From JAMLHH01 sp037189845 (GTDB lineage: Bacteria; Bacteroidota; Bacteroidia; Chitinophagales; JADIYW01): a stretch of DNA of 64,000 nt. The stretch's first letter is position 1. Each line of letters opens with the position of its first letter. Shown one piece after another: positions 1-9,015 of this stretch. The stretch lies in the NCBI GenBank assembly GCA_037189845.1, contig JBBCIS010000003.1, positions 558,001 through 622,000 on the forward strand, given 5' to 3'. Below the pieces are notes generated by a model, which was not told the origin of the DNA, did no database searches, and worked only from the letters and a program-made list of their open reading frames with translations. Made by a program: the position numbers and the translations under genes.

Positions 1-34
1 TCCCACTAATTAAACTACTTTATCTATCTGACAA

Positions 35-391
35 TTATTTTCTCGGATACTGACAACACCCGTGAAGGTTTTCATAAACTGCATCCTCTGCTTTGTGATT
101 CGGCGTATCATGACCAGCTTTGGCAATTCTTTTTTCTATCTCATCCAAAGAAATTTTCTCAGAATCGTATTTGATCGTCAATTGCTGAGTTTCGGCATTC
201 CATTGCGCACTTTTCACTCCTTTTACCATGACTGCACCGAGAATTCTTTTTTCACACATACCACAATTCCCGGAAACTTCTACTGAGTCAGTAAGAATTT
301 CACCTGCTATGGCATATTGAAGAGTAGGCATTACCGCCAAAACCAGCACTAAAAAGTACCTGGATATTTTATTTTTAATGAGCTGTTTCAT
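35..391 (-). CDS. HMA-domain periplasmic metal-binding protein
   Basis: Small exported protein (118 residues) of the heavy-metal-associated fold. Residues 1-29 look like a signal peptide; the HMA domain covers about 34-95 and carries the metal motif GNCGMC (Cys43, Cys46). A second Cys pair lies near the C-terminus (GCC, 112-113). The ATG lies inside the 3' end of the upstream TonB receptor gene (17-base overlap), so the two are probably translationally coupled. Together with the Cys-rich protein upstream this suggests trafficking of a soft metal, most likely copper. The fold and motif are seen; the metal is inferred. It could be a periplasmic metal carrier feeding, or fed by, the receptor. 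Confidence 0.85.
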   Translation of the reverse strand: MKQLIKNKISRYFLVLVLAVMPTLQYAIAGEILTDSVEVSGNCGMCEKRILGAVMVKGVKSAQWNAETQQLTIKYDSEKISLDEIEKRIAKAGHDTPNHKAEDAVYENLHGCCQYPRK

Positions 392-2582
392 TTGTTGTTT
401 CTTTTTTAGTTTTTAAGTTATAACGGATACCACCATAAGCTACCGGTCCAATCACCGGTCCCCACATCTGGTAGGTATCAAAATTCCCACCAAAAGGATC
501 AGAGAATCCGATAATCGGGTCATTCTGCCTGATATTTAACAAGTTTTCACCTCCGAAGAAGAATTCAAAACTGCCCTGATATCTTGTAATTTGCGCCCCC
601 ATCATTGCATTGACCGGAGAATATCTTTGCGTTTCATTTACAAAGCTGACAGGCATTCTCATCTTGCTCTGAATATTCAAATTTGTGGTAAACATCCAGT
701 GCTCGTCCTTCGTTTTGTACGAAGCTGCGAACAATCCTCTGTGTGGTGGAAGCATATTTTTACGAATCAGTTCACCATGCATAGTTTGATGAACATCCTC
801 CAGTCTGTATGCAAATTTCAGATCCAGACCTATCCCAGGTTCAATTGTCCATTCTACCATCAGAGAGTTGGAATAAGATTTTCCGTCCAGGTTATAGATA
901 TGAACTTTATTCATCCCGTTTTCAATATCTACTATTACCTGATCAGTAAATCTGGTGTGATAAAAATCCACTGCAAGCTTAGAGGTTTTAGATCCCAGTC
1001 GAATATCCTGAATGACACTTAATCCTGAATTCCATGCAGATTCAAAACCAATATCTTCCAAAACCTGTATTTCTCTGGAACTGGCAAACATATAGATGTT
1101 TTCAGCAAATACATTCGGTATTCTGAAGCCACGTCCCCCGGCAATTCTCAATGTTGTTCCCTCCACCGGTTGATATCTGAAGTGCAATCTCGGATTGATC
1201 TGTGCACGGAAACGATTCGGAAAATCTGCCCTCAATCCGGCAACTAAAGTAATTTTCTCCAAATACTTATAGGTATACTCTGCTGATAATCCGGGAACGA
1301 TATCTGTTCTTTTCAATTGTGTGCCATTGACATTCTCATCATAATAGTCGTACATCAAAGATGTACCGGCGAAAAGTGTATGGTTGGTATTATTGATCAA
1401 TCCGTGATACAGGATATTTCCGAAGAAGCTTCCCTGCATACCATTGTAATTGTTGATACCGTATCTACCTTTCTGATCATGCCAGAATCCGGAAGCTGAC
1501 AATCCAATACTTCGTTCAAGATGCCCGGGCAGAAAGAATCCCATTTTTGCAAATCCTTCTACTCTGCTCGTTTTAATCCCGATTTTATATAGATCAGCCT
1601 GCCCTTCATTCAATGCAACCTGACCGGAAGTTCTGCTTTCGTGCAAACCTTTGATCAGAAATTGGGATTCTAATTTATCGTTGTGAAATTCCCAGCGGTT
1701 CATCAGATTGACCTGATTGACCTGTGGCTGATCATAGAATGTGTCACCGTTTCTGTCTTTTTTATCTTTAGTCATGGCTCCGTTAGCAAAAAAAGCTGTA
1801 CCCCAGTTCTTTTTATGAGCTGCGGACATCAGATTTCCTTCCAGGCGCCCGGTGTGGTTTGCGAATACATCCACATATAAAGGAGATAAATCTTCAGGAG
1901 CTTTGTAATTAATATTAATTGACCCGGTGATTCCTTCGTATCCGGCACGAACACCCGGAGTTCCTTTGGCTAACTCTATAGATTTGATCCACGGAGCAGG
2001 TACATTATCCAATGCAAATGATGCTGATAATCCGCGCAATGAGGGTGTATTTTCAATAGTATTCTGGACATAGATTCCTTTGAGCCCCAAAAGCTCTATT
2101 TGCTTTGCTCCGGTCACTGCATCTTCGTAATTCACCTGGGCTGAGGCATTGGTCTGGAAACTTTCTGAAAGATTACAGCAGGCAGCTTTTCTGAGCTCAT
2201 TCTGGGATATTACTTCTGTTTTAGCAGGGTCGAGCGCTCTGATATACTGATCTTTTCTTCTCCCACTCACCTCAGTAACGTCCAGTACCAGATCTTCCTG
2301 CAGATACAGGTGAAGATGATTTTGATAGGAATCTACCTGAACTGTATCTGTCTGGTATCCTACATAAGAGATCACTAAAAATGCCGGATATCTGGCAGGA
2401 GGTGGAATATTGGCAATACCTTCTATGTTAGTGGCTGCGCCCTGCGATGTTTTTAACCAGTAAAGCGATGCGCCCACCAGAGGCTCATTGGTTTTACTGT
2501 CTTCGATATGCACTTCAATAGTAGATTGCGCATATACATGATTGCCTATTATGGCGAATATGAAAAATAAAACTGGTTTCAT
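375..2582 (-). CDS. TonB-dependent receptor, probable metal uptake
   Basis: Outer-membrane TonB-dependent receptor, 735 residues. A signal peptide (about 1-18) is followed by a carboxypeptidase-regulatory-like beta domain (about 22-105), a plug (about 120-225, ending in a YEGITGSININY stretch) and a 22-strand-type barrel rich in aromatic strands. The plug has an adjacent Cys pair, Cys135-Cys136 (motif KAACCNL), unusual for outer-membrane receptors. It lies 52 bases after the Cys-rich protein gene and overlaps the HMA gene by 17 bases. The context points to copper or a copper chelate rather than a glycan; no SusD partner is present. Substrate is inferred. Confidence 0.9.
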   Translation of the reverse strand: MKPVLFFIFAIIGNHVYAQSTIEVHIEDSKTNEPLVGASLYWLKTSQGAATNIEGIANIPPPARYPAFLVISYVGYQTDTVQVDSYQNHLHLYLQEDLVLDVTEVSGRRKDQYIRALDPAKTEVISQNELRKAACCNLSESFQTNASAQVNYEDAVTGAKQIELLGLKGIYVQNTIENTPSLRGLSASFALDNVPAPWIKSIELAKGTPGVRAGYEGITGSININYKAPEDLSPLYVDVFANHTGRLEGNLMSAAHKKNWGTAFFANGAMTKDKKDRNGDTFYDQPQVNQVNLMNRWEFHNDKLESQFLIKGLHESRTSGQVALNEGQADLYKIGIKTSRVEGFAKMGFFLPGHLERSIGLSASGFWHDQKGRYGINNYNGMQGSFFGNILYHGLINNTNHTLFAGTSLMYDYYDENVNGTQLKRTDIVPGLSAEYTYKYLEKITLVAGLRADFPNRFRAQINPRLHFRYQPVEGTTLRIAGGRGFRIPNVFAENIYMFASSREIQVLEDIGFESAWNSGLSVIQDIRLGSKTSKLAVDFYHTRFTDQVIVDIENGMNKVHIYNLDGKSYSNSLMVEWTIEPGIGLDLKFAYRLEDVHQTMHGELIRKNMLPPHRGLFAASYKTKDEHWMFTTNLNIQSKMRMPVSFVNETQRYSPVNAMMGAQITRYQGSFEFFFGGENLLNIRQNDPIIGFSDPFGGNFDTYQMWGPVIGPVAYGGIRYNLKTKKETTNETAH

Positions 2583-2634
2583 GAAAATTATATTAATGAA
2601 TGATTTTACTATAAACTGAATAGTAAATCATCCG

Positions 2635-3063
2635 CTAACATAAATAGGACTGTACCAATGACAGTCGTTCGGAAACCGTTTTGGGTTTTGAAACATGGGG
2701 ATCGGGGGGATTAGCAAGTACCTTTACGTCTACTGTATATGGGTTTGTAATCCATTCGCTCCAATTATAATTGACAGGAAGCGTTTTTATCAGCAGTATT
2801 TCATAAGCGAAATAATGAGGTTCTGTTTTCCCGTTAGGAATATATTTTTCAAAAGATACGCCTACATCACAACATTCATCATGATTAGTTTCTCCGGAAC
2901 AGCAATCATCCGATTTTTCGGCACCATCACAAGCCAGTTGTGACAATGATACAGATCTGGAATTACTGGAATGACAAATGTGCTCATAAACGGACATGCC
3001 ATTTGTGCTTGTAAAAAACACAATGATTGAAATCCATGATAATATTTGCCTTTTGAGTAACAC
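2635..3063 (-). CDS. HYC_CC_PP-type Cys-rich exported protein
   Basis: Short exported protein resembling the Bacteroidota HYC_CC_PP family: a hydrophobic N-terminus, an EHICH motif, two Cys pairs (DDCC, DECC), and an NPPDP stretch towards the C-terminus. Two starts are possible. The GTG at 3061-3063 gives a compact signal peptide (MLLKRQILSW...) and 142 residues and is preferred; a TTG at 3121-3123, 3 bases after the TPR gene stop, would add 20 basic residues. Function is unknown. The Cys/His pairs suggest metal binding, and such genes are found beside TonB receptors and HMA proteins as here. Confidence 0.7.
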   Translation of the reverse strand: MLLKRQILSWISIIVFFTSTNGMSVYEHICHSSNSRSVSLSQLACDGAEKSDDCCSGETNHDECCDVGVSFEKYIPNGKTEPHYFAYEILLIKTLPVNYNWSEWITNPYTVDVKVLANPPDPHVSKPKTVSERLSLVQSYLC

Positions 3064-3126
3064 GGAGTTAAAGTTATGAATTTGCTTTTTTAAACTAATT
3101 CGTTTCAGGGTTAAATATTGCAAAGG

Positions 3127-4884
3127 CTATTTGTTCTTTTCTATTTTCTCAGCGATTTCCGGTTTGTTACTGTCCAGATCCAATGCTTTTTTCCAGTATT
3201 GAAGCGCTTCAGATTTTCTGTTGAGCTTGTATAAAATATCACCATAGTGATCATACATGTCAACACTTACAAAGTCTTTTGCCGAAGCCATAGATTTTTC
3301 CATCCATTTGAGCGCTTCGCTATAAGCTCCTTTCTGATATAGAATCCATGCATAGGTATCCTGAAATGCTGCATTGTTATCTTCCAGAAGATTGGATTTT
3401 TTGCTCATCCTTTCAGCTCTTTCCAGCTCAATATTTCTGAGGCTCAGGTAATATGCATAATTATTCAGTGTAGTGGCATTATTAGGATCGATCTCCAGTG
3501 CTTTTTCGTAAGAATTGTCTGCTATTTCAAAATCTTTCAGCTCACTGGACACATCTCCAAGACCGATCAGCATCTGCAAACGCAGGGCTTCATTTGTAAA
3601 CTCCTTTTTCAGTCCTGACTGATATGCTTTTTGGGCTGCCTCATAGTTTTTATTTATTGTAGCTGAAAATCCGCTAAAAAAATCAAAGGTCGGATCATCC
3701 GGAAATCTTTCAGATCCGGCTTGAGATTCCTGATATAGCTCATCATATTTTTCCAGTTCGGATAAAACAGAAAGTAATTGAATCAGATTATCTTTTGTTG
3801 CGGCCGAATCTTTAGTGATTTCTCTCAGAAAATTCTCGGCTTTCTCTTTTTCACCCAATGTAAAATATGACTCAGCCACCAGCCCCAATACGTCCTGGTC
3901 CTGCGGGTGTGCTTTTACTAAGATATCCAACAAGTCATCAAGCAGCTTCTTATTGGCTTCATTATCATTATCTTTTATCTGTTCCTGTATAGCAGGCAAA
4001 AGCAGCTTGATTTTATCTTCAGCGCTGATATCTTTCGAGCTGATCGCATCAGTGAGTATTTTCTTTTGTTTTGCGACATCTCCCTTTATATTATAAATCT
4101 CTGCCAAAGCGTAAAATGCCAGAATATTTCCTGAATCCAGCGCTAATATTTTATTATACGCCTCTATAGCTTTTTCATCATTACCTGACTTTGCATATAT
4201 ATCACCCAGATACCCGTAATATCTGAACTGCGTGGAATCCAAAGCAATCAGCTTATTGACTTCTTCCAGTGCTTTTTTGTGTTGATTGGTAGATTCATAA
4301 AGCGGAAGCTTGTAAACAAAAACTTCTTCATGCTCACCTGTCTTTTTTTCAATCAGATCGTATACATTAATGGCCTCTTCTACCCGTTTTGCCTCTTCTA
4401 AAAGCATTGCCCAGTCATAATAAAGATCAATGTCATCTGACTTTATTTTTAACAGGTCACGGTATACGTCTGCTGCACCGCTTAAATCACCCCTATCTGC
4501 TTTGATCTGCCCCAAAAAGACATAGTACCACTCGTCCTTAGGATTCAGACTCAAGGCAGTTTTATTTGCTGCTTCGGCTTTATCCAGCTGATTCATCGAA
4601 TAAAAAATCTGCGCCATCTGGAAATGAGCAGCATGGTTATTCGGGTTTTCTTTGATAATAGCGGTGAATCTGTATATTGCCTCGTTGTAATTACCCAACA
4701 TTTTGGATTGCATCGCATTGATAAACAATGCCTCCTGCGTCAGTCTTTTTATCTGATCCTCTTTTATTGTTGGCGTAGCAGCATTATCAGATTTTGTCTT
4801 TTTCGACTTTTTTTGAGCAAAAGCCGTTGAGCCTAATATCAAAAAGGCCAAAAAGAATATCGTATGTCTTTTGAATTTTATCAT
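3127..4884 (-). CDS. Exported tetratricopeptide-repeat protein
   Basis: 585-residue protein with a signal peptide (about 1-23, ending AFAQ), a Lys-rich linker, then TPR units almost to the end (for example DEWYYVFLGQ, NNATTLNNYAYYL). It is likely a periplasmic scaffold; TPRs give protein contacts, not catalysis. The start ATG overlaps the stop of the upstream nucleotidyltransferase (ATGA, 4881-4884), showing translational coupling. In many Bacteroidota the same flippase-dut-nucleotidyltransferase-TPR order is followed by envelope genes (DUF4292, an EnvC-like M23 peptidase), so a cell-envelope role is inferred. Confidence 0.85.
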   Translation of the reverse strand: MIKFKRHTIFFLAFLILGSTAFAQKKSKKTKSDNAATPTIKEDQIKRLTQEALFINAMQSKMLGNYNEAIYRFTAIIKENPNNHAAHFQMAQIFYSMNQLDKAEAANKTALSLNPKDEWYYVFLGQIKADRGDLSGAADVYRDLLKIKSDDIDLYYDWAMLLEEAKRVEEAINVYDLIEKKTGEHEEVFVYKLPLYESTNQHKKALEEVNKLIALDSTQFRYYGYLGDIYAKSGNDEKAIEAYNKILALDSGNILAFYALAEIYNIKGDVAKQKKILTDAISSKDISAEDKIKLLLPAIQEQIKDNDNEANKKLLDDLLDILVKAHPQDQDVLGLVAESYFTLGEKEKAENFLREITKDSAATKDNLIQLLSVLSELEKYDELYQESQAGSERFPDDPTFDFFSGFSATINKNYEAAQKAYQSGLKKEFTNEALRLQMLIGLGDVSSELKDFEIADNSYEKALEIDPNNATTLNNYAYYLSLRNIELERAERMSKKSNLLEDNNAAFQDTYAWILYQKGAYSEALKWMEKSMASAKDFVSVDMYDHYGDILYKLNRKSEALQYWKKALDLDSNKPEIAEKIEKNK

Positions 4885-5885
4885 TCCTGTATATTGGTAT
4901 AATCTCCTATGCTCAGATCTTTGGGTTTGGCAGTGTATTGCACATGGCTGCCTATCATCGAATCAGAAGAAACAATACTTTGAAGATGGGAGTTTTTTTG
5001 AATAATGGTATTTTCAATAACACTATTTAATATTGTTGTTTTAGCACCAACGGAAACATTTGGGCCTACTACAGAATTTTTAACAACTACATTTTCATCA
5101 ATAAAACATGGATGAATAATTGTACTGTTCTCAATTTTTGCAGAAGCGGCTACAAACCCATCCGGAGTTTTGATATTCAACATTCTCTGATTAGTGTATA
5201 CAGTAGCATTTTTATTACCGCAATCCAACCATTCTTCCACTTCACCGGGTCTGTATTGTGTACCTTTTTTTCTCAGTGTCTCCATAACATCTGTCAACTG
5301 GAATTCTCCTTTTGATTTGATATTATTATCTATCAGGTCTTTAATACCTGCTTTCAGCTTATCTCCATCTTTGAAATAGTATATTCCGATAATCGCCAGA
5401 TCTGAAATAAACGTATCAGGCTTTTCTACGAAATCAGTAATAATTCCATCTGAAGATAGTTTTACAACTCCAAATGCCGAAGGATCATCTACTTTCTGAA
5501 CGAAAATCACACCATCGGCTTCTGTATTAATTTTATAACCGGTTTTAAAAAGTGTATCTGCAAAAGCTATTACGGTAGGGCCTGTTAGCAATTCATTTGC
5601 ACAATTGATAGCGTGCGCGGTACCTAAAGCTTCTGTCTGATAATATATTTTTCCTTTTGCACCTAATCTTTCTGCTACTTCAATCAGGTTTTGTTCTACT
5701 TCTTTACCAAAGTCCCCTATTACAAATCCAATTGTATCTACTTTTTCAGGACACAGTGCTATTAAATCTCCTGCCAACCACTCGACTATAGGTTTACCAG
5801 CAACAGGTACAAGAGGTTTTGGAGTTGTCAATGTGTGTGGTCTTAACCGGGAACCCTTTCCCGCCATTGGTATGATAATATTCAT
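4881..5885 (-). CDS. Sugar-phosphate nucleotidyltransferase
   Basis: 334 residues: an N-terminal nucleotidyltransferase domain with the signature GKGSRLRPHT...PKPL (about 9-24) and a C-terminal left-handed beta-helix (about 245-325) built of hexapeptide-like turns (NSTIIHP, NSVVGPN, NSVIENT). This is the GlmU/RmlA/mannose-1-phosphate guanylyltransferase type; it would couple a sugar 1-phosphate to an NTP to make a nucleotide sugar for surface polysaccharide. Exact sugar and nucleotide cannot be read from the sequence. It lies 59 bases after dut and overlaps the TPR gene by 4 bases. Confidence 0.88.
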   Translation of the reverse strand: MNIIIPMAGKGSRLRPHTLTTPKPLVPVAGKPIVEWLAGDLIALCPEKVDTIGFVIGDFGKEVEQNLIEVAERLGAKGKIYYQTEALGTAHAINCANELLTGPTVIAFADTLFKTGYKINTEADGVIFVQKVDDPSAFGVVKLSSDGIITDFVEKPDTFISDLAIIGIYYFKDGDKLKAGIKDLIDNNIKSKGEFQLTDVMETLRKKGTQYRPGEVEEWLDCGNKNATVYTNQRMLNIKTPDGFVAASAKIENSTIIHPCFIDENVVVKNSVVGPNVSVGAKTTILNSVIENTIIQKNSHLQSIVSSDSMIGSHVQYTAKPKDLSIGDYTNIQE

Positions 5886-5944
5886 TTACTAATTTTCTAT
5901 CGTTAAATATTTTTCCTCTGAGAACAAGGGGCTGACTATAAATT

Positions 5945-6388
5945 TTATTTTTCTCCTGTGTGCCCAAATCCGCCTTCACCTCTTTGTGTATCTGAAAGCT
6001 CATCTACTTCTGTTAATGATGCTTTCTCATATCTGGCGATGACCAGCTGGGCGATTCTTTCTCCTGTATTGATCACAACGGTTTCATTTGAAAGATTAAT
6101 TAAGATCACTTTTATTTCTCCGCGATAATCAGAATCGATCGTTCCGGGAGAATTCAATACGCTGAGTCCTTTTTTGAAAGCTAATCCGCTCCGGGGTCTG
6201 ACCTGGGCTTCATACCCATCCGGTAACTCAATCGATAAGCCTGTAGGAATCAGTACCCTTTGGAGAGGTTTTATCATTATAGGTTCAGAAAGCATCGCTC
6301 TGATATCCATGCCTGCCGAACCTGGGGTCTCGTATTGTGGTAAGGGGTTGTTGGAGATATTGACAATCTTTATTTTAATTTCCGACAT
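5945..6388 (-). CDS. dut: dUTP diphosphatase
   Basis: Trimeric-type dUTPase, 147 residues, hydrolysing dUTP to dUMP and pyrophosphate, which keeps uracil out of DNA and supplies dUMP for dTMP. All five motifs are visible: PGSAGMDIRA, PRSGLA, the catalytic GTIDSDYRGEI, GERIAQLV and the C-terminal RGEGGFGHTG. The last has His where many homologues have Ser. It sits between the flippase (16-base gap) and the nucleotidyltransferase, a gene order common in Bacteroidota, so it is expressed with envelope genes. Confidence 0.97.
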   Translation of the reverse strand: MSEIKIKIVNISNNPLPQYETPGSAGMDIRAMLSEPIMIKPLQRVLIPTGLSIELPDGYEAQVRPRSGLAFKKGLSVLNSPGTIDSDYRGEIKVILINLSNETVVINTGERIAQLVIARYEKASLTEVDELSDTQRGEGGFGHTGEK

Positions 6389-6404
6389 GACAATAATTTT
6401 ACCT

Positions 6405-7901
6405 CTAATTAATTTTCAGATTTCTACGTTCACGAATATATGTAACTGTCAGATAAATAGATAATATTATCCCTGATATTCCTGTAATAATCCATACCTG
6501 AGCCAATTGTTTATTACAAAATTCAAAAAGCTGCCACAAGGCCAGAGTAATAAAGATATAGAAAAATGCACCTTTCATATCATAAGGAATTGCATAATAT
6601 CTTCTTTCAGCGGCATATCCTACTAATACAATGGACAGGTAACAAAGAAATGTTGAAGTAGCAGCACCGGTATACCCCCAGCGCGGAATACATACAAAAT
6701 TCAATACAAAAGTCATCACTGCACCGAAAACAGCTATCATCGCTCCGATATGTGTTTTGTCGGTGACTTTATACCATGTGGAAAGATTGAAATAGATTCC
6801 CAGCAATAAATTAGATGCTAAAAGTATCGGAATAACATGCTGTCCAGTGAAATAAACTTCATACTTGGGATCAAACATCAACAACAGATATTGAATCAAT
6901 GGTATTGCTGTCATCACCAGCAGGAAAATAAAGCAACCTGCTATAATGAAATAATGCATGCTTTTTGAATACACACCTTTTGCATTGCTGTTTTCTGCAT
7001 TGGCAAAAAAGAATGGTTCTGCTGCATATCTGTACGCCTGCAAAAACAAGGTGATCAGCATGGCAAATTTGTAATTGAAACCAAAAACGCCAAGCATTTC
7101 CTTATTGGTCAGATCATCATAAGGCAAAAGATATTCCATCATCACCCGACTTAGCATTTCATTGATCATTCCTGCAAAGCCTACCAGCATGATAGGAATT
7201 GCGTATGGCAACATCTTCCTGTAGAGTGCTCTGTCAAAGCCCAGTCTTAACTGAAGCAATTCTTTGAAAAGTAGTATGAATGTAGCTATACTCGCTATTA
7301 AATTTGCCAGGAACACATATCCTACGCCATATTCCGGATCGTAATATTTTGTCCAGAATGCACCATTGAGAACAGCATTATCATAAAGTTTAGGCATCCA
7401 AAATAAGAACAGAACTATGAAAAAGATGTAAATAATGATATTGATGATCCTGAAAGCTGCAAACTGGAATGCTTTATTATTGGCCCTCAAACTGGCAAAA
7501 GGTAAGGCACATAACGTATCAAAAGCCATGATCCATGCAAACAGTAAAACAAACTCAGGATGTTCAGCCACTTTGGTATAAAATGCAATTGGCTCCAGAA
7601 AGATGTAACACACAGCCACAAATAATACAGATAATGCTACCATTGAAGTAAATCCTGTAGCAAATGCTTTAGGGTGGCTACCGCCTTTATTTTTAAATCT
7701 GAAATAGGCGGTTTCCATGCCATGTGTCAATACGACCTGGAGAAATCCTGCATAAGCATAGAATTTTGTAAAATCTCCATATTCTGCTGTGGAGACAGCC
7801 TTCACTATGATAAATGAAAATATATAGTTGATAAGCCTTGCCAGAATACTGCTCAATCCATAAGCTGCTGTATCGGATGCGAGTTTCCTTAATAAGCCCA
7901 C
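6405..7901 (-). CDS. Polysaccharide flippase (Wzx/MurJ-like)
   Basis: Polytopic inner-membrane protein with about 12-14 predicted helices, of the MOP superfamily of lipid-linked oligosaccharide flippases (DTAAYGLSSILARLINY start, WGYTGAA before the late helices). The longest open frame begins at a TTG (7923-7925), but that codon lies inside a perfect promoter box (7923-7930), so the GTG at 7899-7901 is preferred, giving about 498 residues. It is the first gene of the dut/nucleotidyltransferase/TPR operon. Substrate is unknown. Confidence 0.88.
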   Translation of the reverse strand: MGLLRKLASDTAAYGLSSILARLINYIFSFIIVKAVSTAEYGDFTKFYAYAGFLQVVLTHGMETAYFRFKNKGGSHPKAFATGFTSMVALSVLFVAVCYIFLEPIAFYTKVAEHPEFVLLFAWIMAFDTLCALPFASLRANNKAFQFAAFRIINIIIYIFFIVLFLFWMPKLYDNAVLNGAFWTKYYDPEYGVGYVFLANLIASIATFILLFKELLQLRLGFDRALYRKMLPYAIPIMLVGFAGMINEMLSRVMMEYLLPYDDLTNKEMLGVFGFNYKFAMLITLFLQAYRYAAEPFFFANAENSNAKGVYSKSMHYFIIAGCFIFLLVMTAIPLIQYLLLMFDPKYEVYFTGQHVIPILLASNLLLGIYFNLSTWYKVTDKTHIGAMIAVFGAVMTFVLNFVCIPRWGYTGAATSTFLCYLSIVLVGYAAERRYYAIPYDMKGAFFYIFITLALWQLFEFCNKQLAQVWIITGISGIILSIYLTVTYIRERRNLKIN

Positions 7902-7922
7902 TAGTCTTTTATTGTAATGATA

Positions 7923-7930
7923 CAAATATA
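7923..7930 (-). promoter_or_regulatory. -7 box of the flippase operon
   Basis: On the minus strand this reads TATATTTG, a perfect match to the Bacteroidota -7 element TAnnTTTG. No good -33 TTTG is seen at the usual 19-base spacing. Transcription would start near 7917 and the first usable codon is the GTG at 7901. This box decides the gene start. Confidence 0.55.
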
Positions 7931-7988
7931 GTTATCTAACTTGTCAATCCTGTGTACCCGGTTTGTTTCTTATATTGACAATCATATG

Positions 7989-8065
7989 TCCTTTTATAAA
8001 AGGATTTTGCTCCCCCGGTCAGGAAAAGTACCATTCACAATGACAATAAAGCCATTGGACCGGGG
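7989..8065 (-). terminator. Inverted repeats between HIT gene and flippase
   Basis: The gap holds two inverted repeats. CCCCGGTC (8013-8020) pairs with GACCGGGG (8058-8065) around a 37-base loop, and TCCTTTTATAAAAGGA (7989-8004) is a perfect 16-base palindrome. Read on the minus strand after the HIT gene, the GC-rich stem comes first and the AU-rich palindrome second. This could end the greA-HIT transcript, or the palindrome could be an operator upstream of the flippase promoter. A classical U-tract is lacking, so confidence is limited. Confidence 0.45.
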
Positions 8066-8080
8066 AAATAAACAAAAATC

Positions 8081-8473
8081 TTAATTGAACTGAGCGCTGA
8101 TAGCAGTAGCTATCGCCTGCATTTCTTCTGCAGGAATTTCTTTAACACGGGAAAAATCCAAATCTCCTATTGAGTTGATAGGGGCTAGATGTACATGGCA
8201 GTGAGGAACCTCCAAACCGATCACTGCTACTCCTATCCTTTCGCAAGGGATGACTGCTTCTATTGCTTTTGCTACCCGCTTAGAAAACAAAATCAAGCCA
8301 CTTAAAGTCTGGTCGTCCAGATCGAAGATATAATCTACTTCAATTTTAGGAACGACAAGAACGTGTCCTTTTTGCAAAGGTCTGATGTCCAGAAACGCAT
8401 AAAAGCTCTCATCCTCAGCTACTTTGTAGCTTGGAATCTCTCCTTTTATGATTTTAGAAAAAATACCGGACAT
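8081..8473 (-). CDS. HIT family nucleotide-binding protein
   Basis: 130-residue histidine-triad hydrolase, probably acting on AMP-linked substrates such as adenosine 5'-phosphoramidate. The triad HCHVHLAP (about 95-102) and the N-terminal IFSKIIKGEIPSYKVAEDE signature are clear. It starts 9 bases after the greA stop and is probably cotranscribed with it. The in vivo substrate cannot be deduced. Confidence 0.93.
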   Translation of the reverse strand: MSGIFSKIIKGEIPSYKVAEDESFYAFLDIRPLQKGHVLVVPKIEVDYIFDLDDQTLSGLILFSKRVAKAIEAVIPCERIGVAVIGLEVPHCHVHLAPINSIGDLDFSRVKEIPAEEMQAIATAISAQFN

Positions 8474-8482
8474 GAATACAAA

Positions 8483-8956
8483 TTAAATGGAAATATCTAA
8501 AATTTCAAAAGGAATGATACCTCCGGGAGTTACAACATCCACTTTGTCACCTTTTACTTTACCTAAAAGGGCTTTCCCTATAGGAGACTGTACAGAAATT
8601 TTCATCTGTTTCAGATCTGCTTCCTTTTCAGATACCAAAGTGTACTCAAACTCTTTTTTCATTTTAATATTTCTCACTTTCACTTTAGAAAGTACAGATA
8701 CTTTGGAAATATCCAGCTGCGAAGGGTCTATTACTCTTGCTTTTCCGATTGCATCCTGCAATTTAGAAATGCGAAGCTCCAGAAGTCCCTGAGCCTCTTT
8801 AGCAGCATCATATTCTGCATTTTCCGAAAGATCACCTTTCTCACGAGCCTCACCGATAGCCTGTGAAGCCTTAGGGCGTTCTACTGTTGTAAGAAGATTT
8901 AGCTCTTCTAACATTTTCTCCAATCCTTCTTGGGTTACATACACTATCTCTGCCAT
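8483..8956 (-). CDS. greA: Transcription elongation factor GreA
   Basis: GreA binds in the secondary channel of RNA polymerase and stimulates cleavage of backtracked RNA. The N-terminal coiled coil (about 8-75) carries the tip signature GDLSENAEYDAAKE with the acidic residues needed for cleavage; the C-terminal FKBP-like domain ends in VDVVTPGGIIPFEI. Starting at the ATG at 8956 gives 157 residues, the family's usual length; an ATG three codons upstream (8965) is also possible. The gene has its own promoter and a structured leader (see those entries) and is followed closely by the HIT gene. Confidence 0.96.
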   Translation of the reverse strand: MAEIVYVTQEGLEKMLEELNLLTTVERPKASQAIGEAREKGDLSENAEYDAAKEAQGLLELRISKLQDAIGKARVIDPSQLDISKVSVLSKVKVRNIKMKKEFEYTLVSEKEADLKQMKISVQSPIGKALLGKVKGDKVDVVTPGGIIPFEILDISI

Positions 8957-8970
8957 AACAGACATTTTTG

Positions 8971-9006
8971 AGTAAAAAAAATGACACGTCCATCACTGGA
9001 CGTGCC
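8971..9006 (-). terminator. Terminator-like hairpin in the greA leader
   Basis: On the minus strand the stem CACGTCCA/TGGACGTG (8985-8992 with 8997-9004, 4-base loop) is followed within 3 bases by a run of eight T (8973-8980), then the greA start. It lies downstream of the predicted greA promoter, so it would form at the very 5' end of the greA mRNA and act as an attenuator rather than an end-of-gene terminator. E. coli greA is known to have a leader terminator that releases the GraL RNAs. Confidence 0.75.
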
Positions 9007-9015
9007 GTTATTCGA

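Noticed and set aside
591..1022. 143-codon plus-strand ORF
   Set aside because: Antisense within the TonB receptor gene and without a promoter or recognisable domain.
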